Positions 12,295-24,039 of a stretch of DNA of 64,000 bases are shown here, piece after piece. Numbering within the stretch: the first letter of the stretch is position 1; each line of letters opens with the position of its first letter. The position numbers were made by a program, and so were the translations under genes. The DNA is from Enoplolaimus lenunculus (taxonomy: Eukaryota; Nematoda; Enoplea; Enoplida; Thoracostomopsidae), in NCBI GenBank assembly GCA_030248215.1, contig JASANG010001467.1:62001-126000 (forward strand), read 5' to 3'. A model generated the notes under the pieces. That model ran no database searches, was not told where the DNA came from, and saw only the letters and a program-made list of their open reading frames with translations.

Positions 12295-12300
12295 AATAAA
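12295..12300 (+). terminator. Polyadenylation signal of ADAP
   Basis: A canonical AATAAA lies 196 nt after the ADAP stop codon and is the first such signal downstream, so the 3' UTR is probably about 0.2 kb. Confidence 0.6.
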
Positions 12301-12705
12301 GAATCTTTTAACAAAATGTTGACATTTGGTGTGTTTCGTGATGTTTGTATTTTTCAAAAGACATCCAGCGTGATAGGATTCTTTTTCATGCGACTTAATT
12401 TAGGATTGGGCTAGGCCAAGTGGCATATTTAATGTGGAGTTGGTTTTCGCTTAGCGATGCTTTAGCCGTTTTACGTCATAATCATGTTTGCACCGCCCGC
12501 GGCATTGTGCACACCGTTATACAGCATGCACCACGAAACAGGTCGGTGTGCAGTATTCGATGTTGACAACCCCCACTTTTGCTATGAGAAATTTTGCATT
12601 GGAGCCAAAATATAGAAAAGAAAGTTTTTCTGAATATAATAAGGTCCCTTGTACACACCGCGTTTGGGTGCGTTACTACCGTTCGTTAACTAAGCCCCTT
12701 ATGAT

Positions 12706-13105
12706 TAGGGATGTGCCTATACCAAAATTTTTGCCGATACCGATGTCAATTCTTATTATGAAATTTTGTCGAACCGACGCCGATGCCGATTCCGACTTTA
12801 GTACTACATGCTCAATAAACAAATAGGATACTACATTACATCATTATATGAATACTTAAACCCTAGCCATCATAATCGATTAGAATTTTATAAGAACGGT
12901 TCATTTAATTTTTTTCAAACACAAACGCAAACGATATAACAGTTTTTCTGACCACCAGACACACAGATATGCGCCCAGAAATGAAACTGATAGCATTTCA
13001 ACTGACTGTTATATGTGGTTAAAAATATCGGTAAAGAATCGGCAATTTTTTGGCAGTGCCGATGCTCATGAAAAGTGCCGATTATTACCGATGCCGTTAA
13101 GACAT
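12706..13105. mobile_element. hAT-like MITE, ATCGGC family, diverged copy
   Basis: It begins TAGGGATGTGCC followed by CCGATACCGATG words and ends with GTGCCGATTATTACCGATGCCG. The interior (TATGCGCCCAGAAATGAAACTGA) is the reverse complement of the copy at 26369-26759, so the two are inserted in opposite orientation. The terminal bases on the right have decayed and no target duplication remains. Confidence 0.65.
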
Positions 13106-14250
13106 AATCAAAAAGTATAATATGTTTCACAAATAGATAGTGAGGAAGCAAGATATGCGTCCAAAAATGTTTTAGACAACAGTGACATGAAGGCAATGCG
13201 GTGTGTACCTTATAGGGAGCAGAACATCGTGGAGGCAAAAAATTTTTTACAATGCCCAGACACGGCAAAACTGCTATCTACGAATAATTGATAAATTGTT
13301 AATTTTGTGAAGCGCAAGTGTGCGATTTTCAGCATATGCTGTGAAACGATACATTTTGTGTCGGAAAACTTTTGTAAAACGTTATGGAATCAAAAAAACA
13401 GACGGCAACAAACAATTTTTTGTTTTGATTTTACGTTGGACGCCATTCAGATTCAGTTCAGTGCTAAGGTACTTATACTATGATAATAGAAGACGATTCA
13501 GGCAGCCCAAAAGTCATGATTAAATAAAATTTTTATTGTTATTGTTTTATTTTCACTTTCTTGTTTGAATGTGCATGTTTAACAGTGTGGTTTCATAATG
13601 AAGTACGTATGAATTATTTATTGATTGTTTTATAAAACGGCATGTTCATGATAGAAACATTTGCGTAGCAGCGGCGCAAAATGCGTTGAATGTGTGTTAA
13701 AACATATGACACAACAGTACACTATTGAAAATCGCCAAAGGTGTGGTGTAACTAATTTGTTTGGTAAAGTTCTTCTGTCTGAGCATTTATCTTGTCTTAA
13801 GGTCTGACTTACTTAAAAAAGATTTACTTATGCGTTTGCTTAAGCCTAACTTTAACGTTAAATGTGGATGAAAAGTGTATAAGAGCTCGCAGAACGTATC
13901 TTAATCATTCAGTACTAAAAATTGAATTAAAAGTTGCAGTGGTTCATTCAGTGCTGGGACCGATTATTTTGCAAATAATTCGAAAAGTTAAAAAATGATT
14001 AAAAATATAAACGCGTTTAGCTTGTTGCTAGTGAAACGGTGTTTATTTTTATATTTTTATCCGGATTCCATAGCCAGTTCTCGAGTGTTGGATAGAAGTA
14101 AGAAATTCAGAATGCTAACATAAAATGAGCGCCAGAGTGCGGATGGTGCAATTATTAACAATAGCGGGACCGTGTTTATGTTAAAGCGTTGCATTTGAAT
14201 CGTATATTTGAAAACGGCATACATGTATCATTTACCTGCTTTTTGCTATA
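13106..14250. other. Intergenic, no gene seen
   Basis: No exon with homology or splice context was found. Short open frames at 13320-13523 are compatible with chance. Confidence 0.4.
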
Positions 14251-14259
14251 TTGTAGCTG

Positions 14260-14451
14260 GGCGGAGGTACGGAATCTGGACCCCACTAGGAATTTAATGA
14301 AAACTGGTGTATCCAATACATCTCGACAAGGTGAGTTGAACCGGGGACCCCGCAGCCTTAAAAATTGTATCACTGAACCCAGCGCGTCGAAATCTATAAA
14401 ATAGTGTTTTTCATAAAATTCCTAGGGGGCTCCATATTCCGTACCTCCGCC
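14260..14451. mobile_element. MITE with 9-bp TSD and tRNA-like core (Mutator-like)
   Basis: A 192-bp element with inverted repeats of about 46 bp, starting GGCGGAGGTACGGAAT and ending ATTCCGTACCTCCGCC, roughly 90% matched. The flanks are a perfect 9-bp duplication TTGTAGCTG (14251-14259 and 14452-14460), which points to a Mutator-type transposase. The centre (about 14329-14392) contains GAGTTGAACCGGGGACCCC and CCCAGCGCGTCGA, which read on the minus strand look like a tRNA-derived segment. No protein is encoded. Confidence 0.85.
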
Positions 14452-14872
14452 TTGTAGCTGTGTTGTATGTTTTTCTTCATTGGCCGCTTTCTTACCATTT
14501 TATTTAATTACGCAATGTATTGTATTAATCGTGTTAACAAAGATTTATATTATTTAATACATATATGAATTATAAGGGTATCGTTATACTTTTGACGATT
14601 TGAATGGCTTGCGGCGGCGTCCGATTCCGGTAACATGCGGCATCGTTCGCGAATTGCCGTACAGCGCCTCAAACTAACTTTGGCAGTATTTTTTCTGCTG
14701 GCATTAGACAGCGCTGTATCATGTTAAAATTGTACACTTGTTATCACCACCTTATCACATTTAGTGGTTAGCCTCATCATAGCGCGTGTCACACACAATA
14801 CACACAAAGTATGTATTGTTTCACACGTGTTAAGGCGAAATTAAGGAAAATTGTGATAAGTTGGGTTACCGA

Positions 14873-15232
14873 CAGGGCACAACTGGAATTCCGGTTCAGA
14901 GCGAGTTCCGGTTCAGATTTTGATTGCACAATTAATCGAAATCGGAATTTTAACATTTTAATTTTAGGCCTATTTGTGATATGTTGCATTAAAGTTTTGC
15001 ATCATTTATCTATTAAATTGTTTTCGATGAGTCAAGTTATCACCAATTGATTGTAGCTCAGCTATACAGAATCAAAAAACGATTGTCAATTTGTTCATGC
15101 GACGTTTTTGAAAATTGTTGCCAGCCGACAGACACCCTAAATCAATGTTATATTTGTTAATATAGATTAGCCCTGTAGTCACGAAGTTTGTAGCTCCGAT
15201 TCCGGTATAATACAGTTTCGCTTTGCAACCTG
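14873..15232. mobile_element. hAT-type MITE, family B (360 bp), perfect 8-bp TSD
   Basis: It begins CAGGGCACAACTGGAATTCC, ends TTTGCAACCTG, and is flanked by perfect GTTACCGA copies (14865-14872 and 15233-15240). The interior (for example CATTTATCTATTAAATTG, TGTTCATGCGACGTTTTTGA, GACACCCTAAATCAAT) aligns throughout with the elements at 32561-32952 and 51050-51430. Short CCGATTCCGG words lie near the right end. Confidence 0.88.
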
Positions 15233-15240
15233 GTTACCGA

Positions 15241-16665
15241 TTATACAATTATAAAATTGTACAACCGCTGACCCCAACTCTCGTGCAAATAATTCTGTGG
15301 TTGTGCTTCAAAAATTATTAAGATTGGCGCATAACATTCAGTTTTAAATAATTATGTTTATATACTTTAGAAATTTTGGAACTTGTTTACTCTTCCGAAT
15401 ATATCCCCCACACATAACGAAACAGAGTCTAAGCCTGATAAGTACGTAGGAGATTGGACTTTGCCGTTTGTTAACTTTGACAATGAATCTTTGAAAAAGG
15501 TCGTAATTTGGTCATATTTTCGATTATCAGCACCTGAGCTGTTTATTGTATAACAAGTTATTCTTCATTTTCTGGTTCCGATGGAAAATTTATTGTATAT
15601 TTTCGCTTACCGGTTCTGCTTGCAGTATTTTTCAATTCCAGCCGAACCCTGCTATGAATACTAAACACTGTTCACAAATATACCTCATAAATGGAACTTG
15701 GTGTACGGTACTGTAAGACAGATGTTACTAGACTAGAGAATTACAGTGTTAAACATTTAATACACTGTGAAGCCAGTTTAACTTTTTATTCATACCAGTG
15801 CACAATTTTATATTCTATCGTTGTTGCTCTGTGACACAAATGGATAACTAGGTTAATGATCTTTGCTTAAACGTTGGTTGTCTATCGTATTGAAACCATA
15901 TGTTGTGCTTTGGTTCGCAGAATGTGTATATTTTGGGCTATTTAAAAGTGAACGTACAGCGCGTGTTTTCGGCAAAAGGAACGGGGGCGCAGAGTACAAC
16001 TTTTAAAGCTAAATTTGGGTTCTCAGGTTTAAAACTGGCCTGTGTAGACTTATTAGGATTTGCGGCCATTTCTTATAGCTAACATGGAGCATTCTTGTGA
16101 GTACAAACTTCGCATAGTTAATTGCCAGTGCGATGACATAGGTATGGAAGAATTTGATACCTGTGTCATGTTGCGTGCGAAACTATTGTTAAGGGTGCAA
16201 CCGGAGATGGAAAGTACCGGGCCGGATGTAGTAAATTTTGCCATATTCGGAAGTGTAATATTTAGTTAAAACGAAAATGATGTTGAATTAACTGACTTCA
16301 CCAAACTGCAGTGTTCAAAATTTCTATTTCAAGCTTTTGGAAAATTTCGGTAAATAACACCTTCACAAATTGTCTCAAAATTGCAGATGAACTCGAACAA
16401 AATTGCTAACACTTCCATTGCAATCGGAAGCAGCTGGATCGTTTTCTGTTGGAGCTGAGGCACTTTGGCTGACTCATTGTTACAGTTTGCAACGTACGCG
16501 TACAGTACACTAATATTTATTTGAAACGTACTACAAAGTAAATCTTATTTAGCTTTGGTAAATTATACACTGAGCTATTAATAAATCATCGTCTGGCGAA
16601 ATCTCCGCAAAAGCATACATCTGCGAATCTAGCCTGAGGGTGTAGAAAGCCAATATTTTGAGCGT
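15241..16665. other. Intergenic, no gene seen
   Basis: Contains several short open frames (15900-16082, 16060-16269) that I do not recognise and that lack convincing splice partners. No repeat ends were defined. Confidence 0.4.
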
Positions 16666-16669
16666 TTAA

Positions 16670-18809
16670 CCCTCAACGGCCCGGCAAAATTTTCACCTTA
16701 ATCAGCCCAACGGTCTACATATGTAGACAACACAACTAGCGTTAGTTTTGGCTTATCTCAGGGTGCTCTTCTCCTTTAACTGGCTTGAGACAGTCAGAAC
16801 TAGTGTTCTGGCGGAGTTCCACCCGCTCCCCGTCCAGCCTCCCTCTGCGGGCGCGTTGTCCAGTTAAGCACAGTCGTTGCACGTTATGGTGCGATTCATG
16901 TGGTCCTTGCACACTCGTTTTCCACATGACGAACAGCTCAATCTCGTAGATTTGCGACAACTTGTGACCTGACATTTGGTCGGTTTACCAGATGTAGAAG
17001 GTTCGTTTCGCTTTTGAGGCAGCCCGTAAGCCATAAATGAATCCTTTGATTTTGCGTAAATTTTTTCACTACTGTAACGTTTGGTCATATTGCCTTGCGC
17101 TAGTTGTTCGGCTACTTTTTTCATGAAAACATTGCGTGACTTTTGATATCCGTTCAGTTTCATGACAATGAATGCGTTGTGCAACGCAATATCAATCATA
17201 TTGAAAAAGCAGACTAGAGGATAACGATTCGTTTTGCGTTTGCAGGTAAAATCATCAATGCAAGAGTCCATTACATCAACCCCGCCTTTTCCCAAATTAT
17301 AATCCAAGATAACTGCTGGTTTTTTGTCCTCTCTACTGGTGCAAACTTCGTTTTTCACATGAACTGAACTTAGTAATAGCACATTTTTATTTTTCTTTGG
17401 ACAATAAGACGCCAACATTATGCGGTTATTGTGGTCCCATAAAAATCGGGTGCTATAGACCTCTTGTTCTTTTGTTGACTTTAGCACGGGAGGTACGCTG
17501 CGGCGATTTGCCATTATTGTGCCTGTGCACGTTAGCCCACTTTGTAATAGGTCCACAGCCAATTCATGGGATGTGAAATAGCGGTCCATGAAAATGTTTC
17601 GCTGAGTGTTACAGTATGGTTGAATAAGATCCATTACGATGCGTTTAGCAAGCCCTACGGCCCGTTCGCCTTCACGCCCTGTATAAATATTTCCTTTTAG
17701 GGCATATCCATTCCGAGCATCGCAAAGCCAGAATATTTTTAGGCCGTACTTAGCAGGTTTCGCCGGCATGTACGCTCGCCCCGGTGCATATCCTCTATAC
17801 CCGTAGAGCTGTTCATCTACTGTAAGTGATTCGGACGGTATATAATGAAGACGTAAGTTGGACTGAAATAGGTCCCAAACATCTCGTATAGCAGCCATTT
17901 TGTCACTTTTTTGACGCTCCCGGCGAGTCAGTTTGTTGTCGAATGTTACATTTTCCAGCAACTGTTTCATTCTGTTTTTTGACAGCGCGCAGCGGTAAAA
18001 GGGCCTGCTGTCGTTTTTGGTGAATAGTGAAGCCACTGGAGACATGTTATCGCGATCTGCACCAGCTCTGATTACCACCCCAAGCCAAGCTTTCAGCTCG
18101 CACATTGGTAGCGTTGAAAAATTGCGCGCCCGCAGTCGCCTACTAGTGAGTCGCTGAATTGTATGTAAAATGGGCTCGTTTATATAAAGATAAAATGCTT
18201 GTGACTCTGTTGTAGGGTTTACTGCAGTGCCTTCGCGAAAGCGAATTATATTTCTAGCTAACACACGGACAGGCGGTGTTGTAGAATGCCACTCAACACC
18301 CGTCGCTGACAAAAACACATTACTTCCACTAGAAGTCTCGTCCATATCGCTCAACTCACTACTAGATGCGTCCGATTGTTTTTGTAATTCACCATCACTA
18401 TCTTGCTCATAAATAGCAGCCTCTTCACTACTGCATTGACCTAACTCAACTGATTCTGAGTCGTCATTTGAACTATTGTCGTCCGGTTTGTCATCTTCTG
18501 TCTCTGAATCACTTGGTTCTAATACACGTCGTACGACCTCAGTCAAAGATAATTTATGCAAACCTGACATTTCCCTGACTTTACCTCACCATAACATCTG
18601 TCTACATATGTAGACGGTCGGGTTATATAGGTATATGACTCACTGTACACCAAACTTTTGTTCCCACAATGCTATAAGTTTTTTATACTACTATAACAGA
18701 ATAATTATCGATGGAAATTAAACAATAGATTCTTAACTATAGCACCTGCCGAACAATCAATTGTCGAACTGGTTATGTCTACATATGTAGACTGTCGGGC
18801 CATTGAGGG
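16670..18809 (-). mobile_element. piggyBac transposon, apparently complete
   Basis: This 2140-bp element lies between two TTAA target sites (16666-16669 and 18810-18813). Terminal inverted repeats CCCTCAACGGCCCGGCA and, on the right read inward, CCCTCAATGGCCCGACA match at 15 of 17 positions. Three copies of the 16-bp palindrome GTCTACATATGTAGAC sit near the ends (16713-16728, 18600-18615, 18777-18792). With an uninterrupted transposase and clean TTAA sites it looks young; whether it is still mobile cannot be told from one copy. Confidence 0.93.
16864..18570 (-). CDS. piggyBac-family transposase
   Basis: A cut-and-paste transposase of 568 aa in one uninterrupted reading frame; it would bind the element ends and move it into TTAA sites. 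The N-terminal 90 residues are acidic and serine-rich, as in other piggyBac proteins. The DDD catalytic core is visible: D252 in TVDEQLYGYRG, D329 in FMDRYFTSHEL, and D432 with D435 in GGVDVMDSCIDDF followed by CKRKTNRYPL. The C-terminus is a cysteine-rich zinc-binding domain (about 533-568, CQVTSC, CSSCGKRVCKDH, CNDC) that in piggyBac recognises DNA ends. Length, domain order and all catalytic acidic residues look normal. It fills most of the element, with about 195 bp to the left end and 240 bp to the right. Confidence 0.95.
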   Translation of the reverse strand: MSGLHKLSLTEVVRRVLEPSDSETEDDKPDDNSSNDDSESVELGQCSSEEAAIYEQDSDGELQKQSDASSSELSDMDETSSGSNVFLSATGVEWHSTTPPVRVLARNIIRFREGTAVNPTTESQAFYLYINEPILHTIQRLTSRRLRARNFSTLPMCELKAWLGVVIRAGADRDNMSPVASLFTKNDSRPFYRCALSKNRMKQLLENVTFDNKLTRRERQKSDKMAAIRDVWDLFQSNLRLHYIPSESLTVDEQLYGYRGYAPGRAYMPAKPAKYGLKIFWLCDARNGYALKGNIYTGREGERAVGLAKRIVMDLIQPYCNTQRNIFMDRYFTSHELAVDLLQSGLTCTGTIMANRRSVPPVLKSTKEQEVYSTRFLWDHNNRIMLASYCPKKNKNVLLLSSVHVKNEVCTSREDKKPAVILDYNLGKGGVDVMDSCIDDFTCKRKTNRYPLVCFFNMIDIALHNAFIVMKLNGYQKSRNVFMKKVAEQLAQGNMTKRYSSEKIYAKSKDSFMAYGLPQKRNEPSTSGKPTKCQVTSCRKSTRLSCSSCGKRVCKDHMNRTITCNDCA

Positions 18810-18813
18810 TTAA

Positions 18814-20517
18814 AAAGCAGATGCTATACGTGATGCTCTAAGTGTCGCCGTTACGCGTTTGTTCAGAGCTTTAATTGAAACTGCGCAATTGAAAACAATT
18901 CATTTATACATTTTCGTCAAGTCTTAACCCTTTGGAGACAAAAAATTTTGTTACCGAAAAATTCACGTTTAACGCTATTTTATCGCTTTTCCGGATATCC
19001 GAAATGCTTTGGTCTATATTTTTTGGAATAATTTGCATGGTTTCACCACTAGCTGGAGCTGACGAAAACAATTCTGTTTTTTTGGATGCAATCCGCTGCT
19101 ATTTCGTATCAATCAGTTTCGTGTTCTGCTTTTTTGACGCTCGGACATTTAATAAAACTGGCGTGTCCTTTATTGAATTTCGGCCAATGTTACTTTTAGG
19201 GGCGTAACAGAACATTAAACGTATCCCTAAGCCTAAGCAAAAATTGTAATAGAAAACTCAACGGCCATAAAAGTAACATGGGCCGAGTTTCTGTAGAATT
19301 CGATATACGGCTGGGTTTCACACAGGTCTAGCTTTATCCGTAATTCAATGCAACGCTAATTTACCTCTGGGACGTTTTAGCGGTTGTTTTTCTGAGTTAA
19401 CACTTCGTGTAAAGAAAATTGAGGTTCGGAATCTCAAAAAACACAAAATCGAGTTTGGGATATCCGAAATGGAAAATTTCATTTCGGATATCCGGATAAA
19501 TATCCGGCAAAAATTGCCGGATATCCGGATATGAAAAAATATCCGATACCCATCACTACCCGTAACGTCCTAGCTGTCCGCTGCTGAAATTTAGATGTGA
19601 AATTGACAGGAAAATTTTCCATTATGCCACAGTTATCATTGTGGAAGATGCACAGCGAAAATATATATTGCTGTACCAGGCTCAGACCCATTCTGCAAAA
19701 AACATGGCCAATGTATAGATCAGGGCTGCAGGTAACAGTAAGGGTACAACTGGAGGTTTGCGTCCGGCTGCGGCCGAAAATTGCCCTCCGGCTCCGGTAA
19801 AGTTTTTGTTGAAGGTTTCGGCAATTTCGGTAGTAAAATTTAGATAATTTTGTAAAATTTATCTGTTTGCTGTAGTGACCCGAATAAGAGGGGGTACTGA
19901 TATTTATTTGGCCTCTCCAGAATACCCTTCGTTACTGGTATATACGGTATTGCAACTATCCGTTGAATTAAACGTTTTTTGCCTTGCGTCAAAGCTTGAA
20001 CGACAATGCAAGGTTATACTTCGGAATGTTACTTTCAAAACTTAAGTACGCTTTAAAGTTTCCAACTCAACTGTATTTGGCGCTGGAGTCATTTATGCGA
20101 TACAATTAGAGATAATTGACATTTATGGACTCTAATTAGCGTAACCAAACAACTTCAACATATTGCAGATATTGGCTTAAATTAAATAATTAACCATCAT
20201 ATTTACTACCTAATTTCGCCTCACCTTCGGCTCCGGCAAGTTTTGTTGACCTCCGGCTCCGGTATTTTTCACATCCGGTTGTACCCTGGTCGCTCTATAC
20301 TGAAAGCGCAATACGATACAGAATAACATATTTTTTATATAAAAACTGTTACTTCCAACGATGTAATTTTTATACACAGCTCATTGTCAATTTTACTCAT
20401 TCTTGTTCAAGTCTTTCACAGATAGTTTTTCTTTCATGCCACAGACCGCACGAAAAACTGTAACTAGTCACTTACATTCCGAGAAGTTTAAAGAAGCGTT
20501 TAACCTGAAAACTATTG
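18814..20517. other. Repeat-rich stretch downstream of RHBDL4
   Basis: About 19180-19300 has CGGCCAATGTTACTTTTAGGGGC and its inverse AAAGTAACATGGGCCG, ends of a dispersed family. About 19440-19560 is a run of GGATATCCGG words ending CCGATACCCATCACTACC. About 19740-20288 is a separate MITE (own entry). No exon is supportable. Confidence 0.5.
19740..20288. mobile_element. hAT-like MITE, CTCCGGCTCCGG family
   Basis: The left end AGGGTACAACTGGAGG and right end CCGGTTGTACCCTG are inverted repeats of the CAGGGTRCAACCGG class. Arrays of CCTCCGGCTCCGGTA words lie inside both ends around a 400-bp AT-rich core. The outer flanks do not share a clear 8-bp duplication, so the copy is old or one end is altered. 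Confidence 0.65.
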
Positions 20518-23143
20518 TCAAAGCTGCGGATACAATCTTTGGTTTTGTGGAGCGTTTGCCCTCCTCCATCTTGCATTATAGCCGGAAATGTTAGGTTCTT
20601 CGCGTCTACTTCTAGCTAGTAATTCAGCGGCTTGTTCTTCTTCGGACAACCCTAAATTCGTATTGCTTAATATATTCACAGTGCAGCAAAACACTAATTT
20701 CAAGCCCAAAGCTGTTGTCTTTGCTGACCGTGTTCTTTACAAAGATGAATTATTTTCTGGGAATGCCTGTACTGACGAATTTAACATTGCGTGGAAAACC
20801 ATTCCACAGGTTTTCTACACTACGTAATAGATACAACCGGGTATCAGGCTCCGGGTCTGACAAAAAATCGGGATCCGGCTGCGGAATTCTACATTGCCGG
20901 TGATAAAAACAACATATTAAATTAATTTTACCATTGTTTATGACCAAAATCACAATATTTGTCTGCGAATTTTCGTACTTCAAGAAACGCTGTTAATACT
21001 GAAGCCCTTGTAGATACAAAATTATTACATAATTTATACCAAGTAGTATTAAATTAACGCCGGTATTTTTGTAACTCGTTGAAACGAGGTATGTGCTATA
21101 CAAAACTTACCTCCAGTATAAGCGTACCCACTTGGACCTCCACCGTAAAACCTTGGTGGCCTGCTTCCGGTTCTAAATTCATATCGCTGTTGATCAAATC
21201 TATTATCAAAAATTCCAGCTAATAACGACATAAAAGGACCGTTAACGAACATAAGTCCAGCTATAATACCAGCAAGATGTCCAACAAAAGATGCATGTGG
21301 TACAAGCAGTTGAATCACGGCAAGTTCTGCCCAGCACGCATATCGCGAAGGTACCTAAAATTTATATTGAAAAGCTATTTAATTATGAAAATATCTAGCC
21401 ACAACTTAACATATTTTGTTAAATTTAGAAATACGAATCAGAAACCAAAAAAATATCGGTCACTATCCACAAATACTATTTCCTTATCACAAAAACTAAT
21501 CACTAAAGAATATATATGCGCAACCGTATAGGGTATATTTAAGAAAATCGCACCGTCTTACCGGAAACATTCCCATTATCCACTGATCTGCCGTAGGATA
21601 ATAATGATTTACTAATACTTTGAGAGCAAATATTACGCCTGAGAAACCAACAGCGCATTCACGCATAAGGCCCTGCCCCCCAGCAACACCCAACTTTTCG
21701 CCAATCAACACACTAAGTAATACATGAATTACAGAAGTCATAGACGTTAGGAGCAATAAGACAACTGCAAATTTAGCTGAAACAAAAAACAATACATGCT
21801 ATGAAATATAACAATAAGAAAGGCACGGTTAGACCGGACCCCTGTTCCGGTCATGCACAAGTTCAATTCCAGTTCCTGTATTCAAAGCAGGAACCGCAAT
21901 TTTTACGGTTTTGTTGCAAATCATTCATACTCGTTTAATCATTCTAAACATTGTCTCTGAAAAATTGTTTTCAAAAAGAATGCTTTGCAGCCAGCTCAAT
22001 TTTGTTAATAAACTGTTAGATTAAAAATCTGATCAGTTTTTGCAAAACTTGACAATAAAATTGCTGAAAATTCGCTATGGCTAGTTTCTGAAAACTTCAA
22101 CAGTAATTCGGTAACGAAATTATTTCAAATTCCGGTTGCTGTTCCTGTTCCGGTTACCACAAGAAACTCAATTCCTGTTCCTGTTCCCGTAAAACGTAGT
22201 TCCTGCTGAAACCCTGCAGAAAAGTAACCATATGAGCTTTTGAATCAGCCCGCAATAAGCTTTCTCAGTAATATTTCATAAGTTTATCTAAAAGAATGGC
22301 TTTACACGACGCCCTTGTTCTGAGCTACTGATTTCTTCTCAAACTAGAATATAAAGTAATTATCTCACTATCTACGGTTATGTACTTAACAGATTAGAGC
22401 ACCTCCACACAATTAAAACAAAAAAGTTAACCAGCGATATTAAACGTGCGTACACAAAACTGTGCAACATTGAAGTCTTACCGGATCCGAATCTTCTTTC
22501 GAGCCGTCTACCTTTCCACAAAAAAGATATCATATTGTAATATAAGTGCCAGTCGTCTGCGTGCACAATCGTGGCAGTGAATAATCTGATCCAATCTTGA
22601 CCATACCTACAACACACTGTAACACTTACGTAGTATCTAAGAAAACAAACTACAAAAGCAATGAGAGTGAACTGATTTCCCGGTCACTTTTGGTTCAATT
22701 AGAATACAAACTGTGCTTTGTCTGAGGGCGATATTACGGGATATCGTGTGAGCAGCTGATATTCGGAAATTAACCGGAACATGTGATGTTGCTCTCAGAC
22801 AGTTATGCTGTTCAGGCACTATACGCTATCTTTGGCACCAGCGAATTTGGGGTACCCTTGTGTATACGCACTTCGTAAATTTTATTAAAAAACCATGTAC
22901 AACATGTCACCTAACTACATTACAGTCTGATGTAAACTGCGCCTCGTACCAAATCGCACTTGGATTGAGGCAAATATTGCCAATACGATAAATGTCAAGG
23001 GCCGGAACAAAACCCAAGAATATAGCTATCTGGCCAACGATAGTTGTCAACGTCACTGGAGGAATATATTCGTTTGAAGAAAACAGATGATACAGCAACA
23101 GCAATGTGCCAAGTCCAACCTCGCGCCTTTGATGTCGTTGCAT
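20518..23143 (-). CDS. RHBDD1: RHBDL4/RHBDD1, ER rhomboid intramembrane protease
   Basis: Serine protease of the ER membrane that cleaves ubiquitinated membrane substrates and feeds ER-associated degradation. Exons on the minus strand: 22911-23143, 22482-22606, 21562-21776, 21111-21354, 20518-20651; phases close exactly, 316 aa (human 315). It starts MQRHQRREVGLGTLLLL; PPVTL and HADDWHLYYNM with LWKGRRLERRFGS are family hallmarks. The catalytic dyad is present: S165 in AVGFSGVIFALKVL and H217 in SFVGHLAGIIAGL. The tail has a ubiquitin-interacting motif (about 273-288, GLSEEEQAAELLARS). The human-like VCP-binding motif is only weakly recognisable in RWRRANAPQNQRL. Compared with human, about 13 extra residues precede DWIRLF at the exon 1/2 join, where the donor used may differ from my choice. 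Confidence 0.95.
21829..22216. mobile_element. Decayed hAT-like MITE in RHBDL4 intron 2
   Basis: GTTCCTGTTCCGG words occur on both sides of an AT-rich core. The right end AACCCTGCAG resembles the CAGGGT class terminus and the left end is near ACCGGACCCCTGTTCCGG. It lies between RHBDL4 exons 3 and 2. No target duplication survives. Confidence 0.5.
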
Positions 23144-23390
23144 TATAAATTCGGTAACTATATATAATGTCCGTCAATGTAATACTAAACGGCATTTATA
23201 TCAGAACTTCACTAATATATATTCCTTCTGTTGTACGGGTCAAAGCTTATCATCTCACACCGATACATTTTTAACATTTAACAACGATTCTATGCCACTA
23301 TTTTATGTTTTGGTATCGTTGCGGTCAGTTACAATATTTGTTTGGTTCATGCTACTTTTAAGGGTATCCAGTTGTTCGGATCTCCATCAT
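23144..23390. other. Region upstream of RHBDL4 start
   Basis: Holds the 5' leader and presumably the promoter of the minus-strand RHBDL4 gene. No TATA box or other motif is convincing. Confidence 0.35.
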
Positions 23391-23890
23391 TATGGGGTCA
23401 AAAATTAATAAAAATCGAAAAATAGGTTTTTCAAAAATTTTGGTATTGTAGTTCTCAGAACGATGTGGCGGATCAAAAAAGAGTGAGTTGCTTAGGGTGG
23501 CGAGATTAGGGGTCTGCAGCCCCCATCCTGCTTAGTTTCCATTTAAAATAGCAGGGGACTCAAAATAGCGGTAGCCCCCTGAAAGGCAGATATCTGAAAT
23601 TTACAGTTGTTATGACGGTATTTCTTTGTGTGGTGATTTGATCGTGAAAAATGCACCACTGTGTTTGTCTCGTCAAGCCGTGTCGAATCGTATGTCATTT
23701 GTCTATCTTTTTGGAAAAAACTTTTTTCGATTATAAGGGGGGCTCTTATAAAATAAAAAATCGAAAAAATATTTCAGAAAAAATTCGAAATTGATATTTT
23801 CTGATGCACAATTGAGGTGAACACGAAAATACCAAAAATTTTGCAAAAAAAAAACCATTTTGTAATTTTTATTAATTTATGACCCTATAA
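23391..23890. mobile_element. MITE with about 60-bp inverted repeats, TA target
   Basis: The left end TATGGGGTCAAAAATTAATA and right end TTAATTTATGACCCTATA are inverted repeats; similarity continues inward through AAAATCGAAAAATAGGTTTTT and GGTATT for about 60 bp. TA lies just outside both ends, which fits a Tc1/mariner-type insertion. The 500-bp body has no open frame. Confidence 0.65.
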
Positions 23891-24039
23891 CGAAAAACTG
23901 TCTACACGCTTATGAATAGGAATACGCTGAAATACTATTAGGTCTCTAAAATAACATTGGGCATCTCTATCAGAATTTCCAGCGTTATTGTAACCAAATA
24001 TAAACCAATTGTAAACATACACGGCTATCTGCAAGCTGT

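Noticed and set aside
18227-18412. Plus-strand frame opposite the piggyBac transposase
   Set aside because: Shadow of the transposase in the antisense frame.
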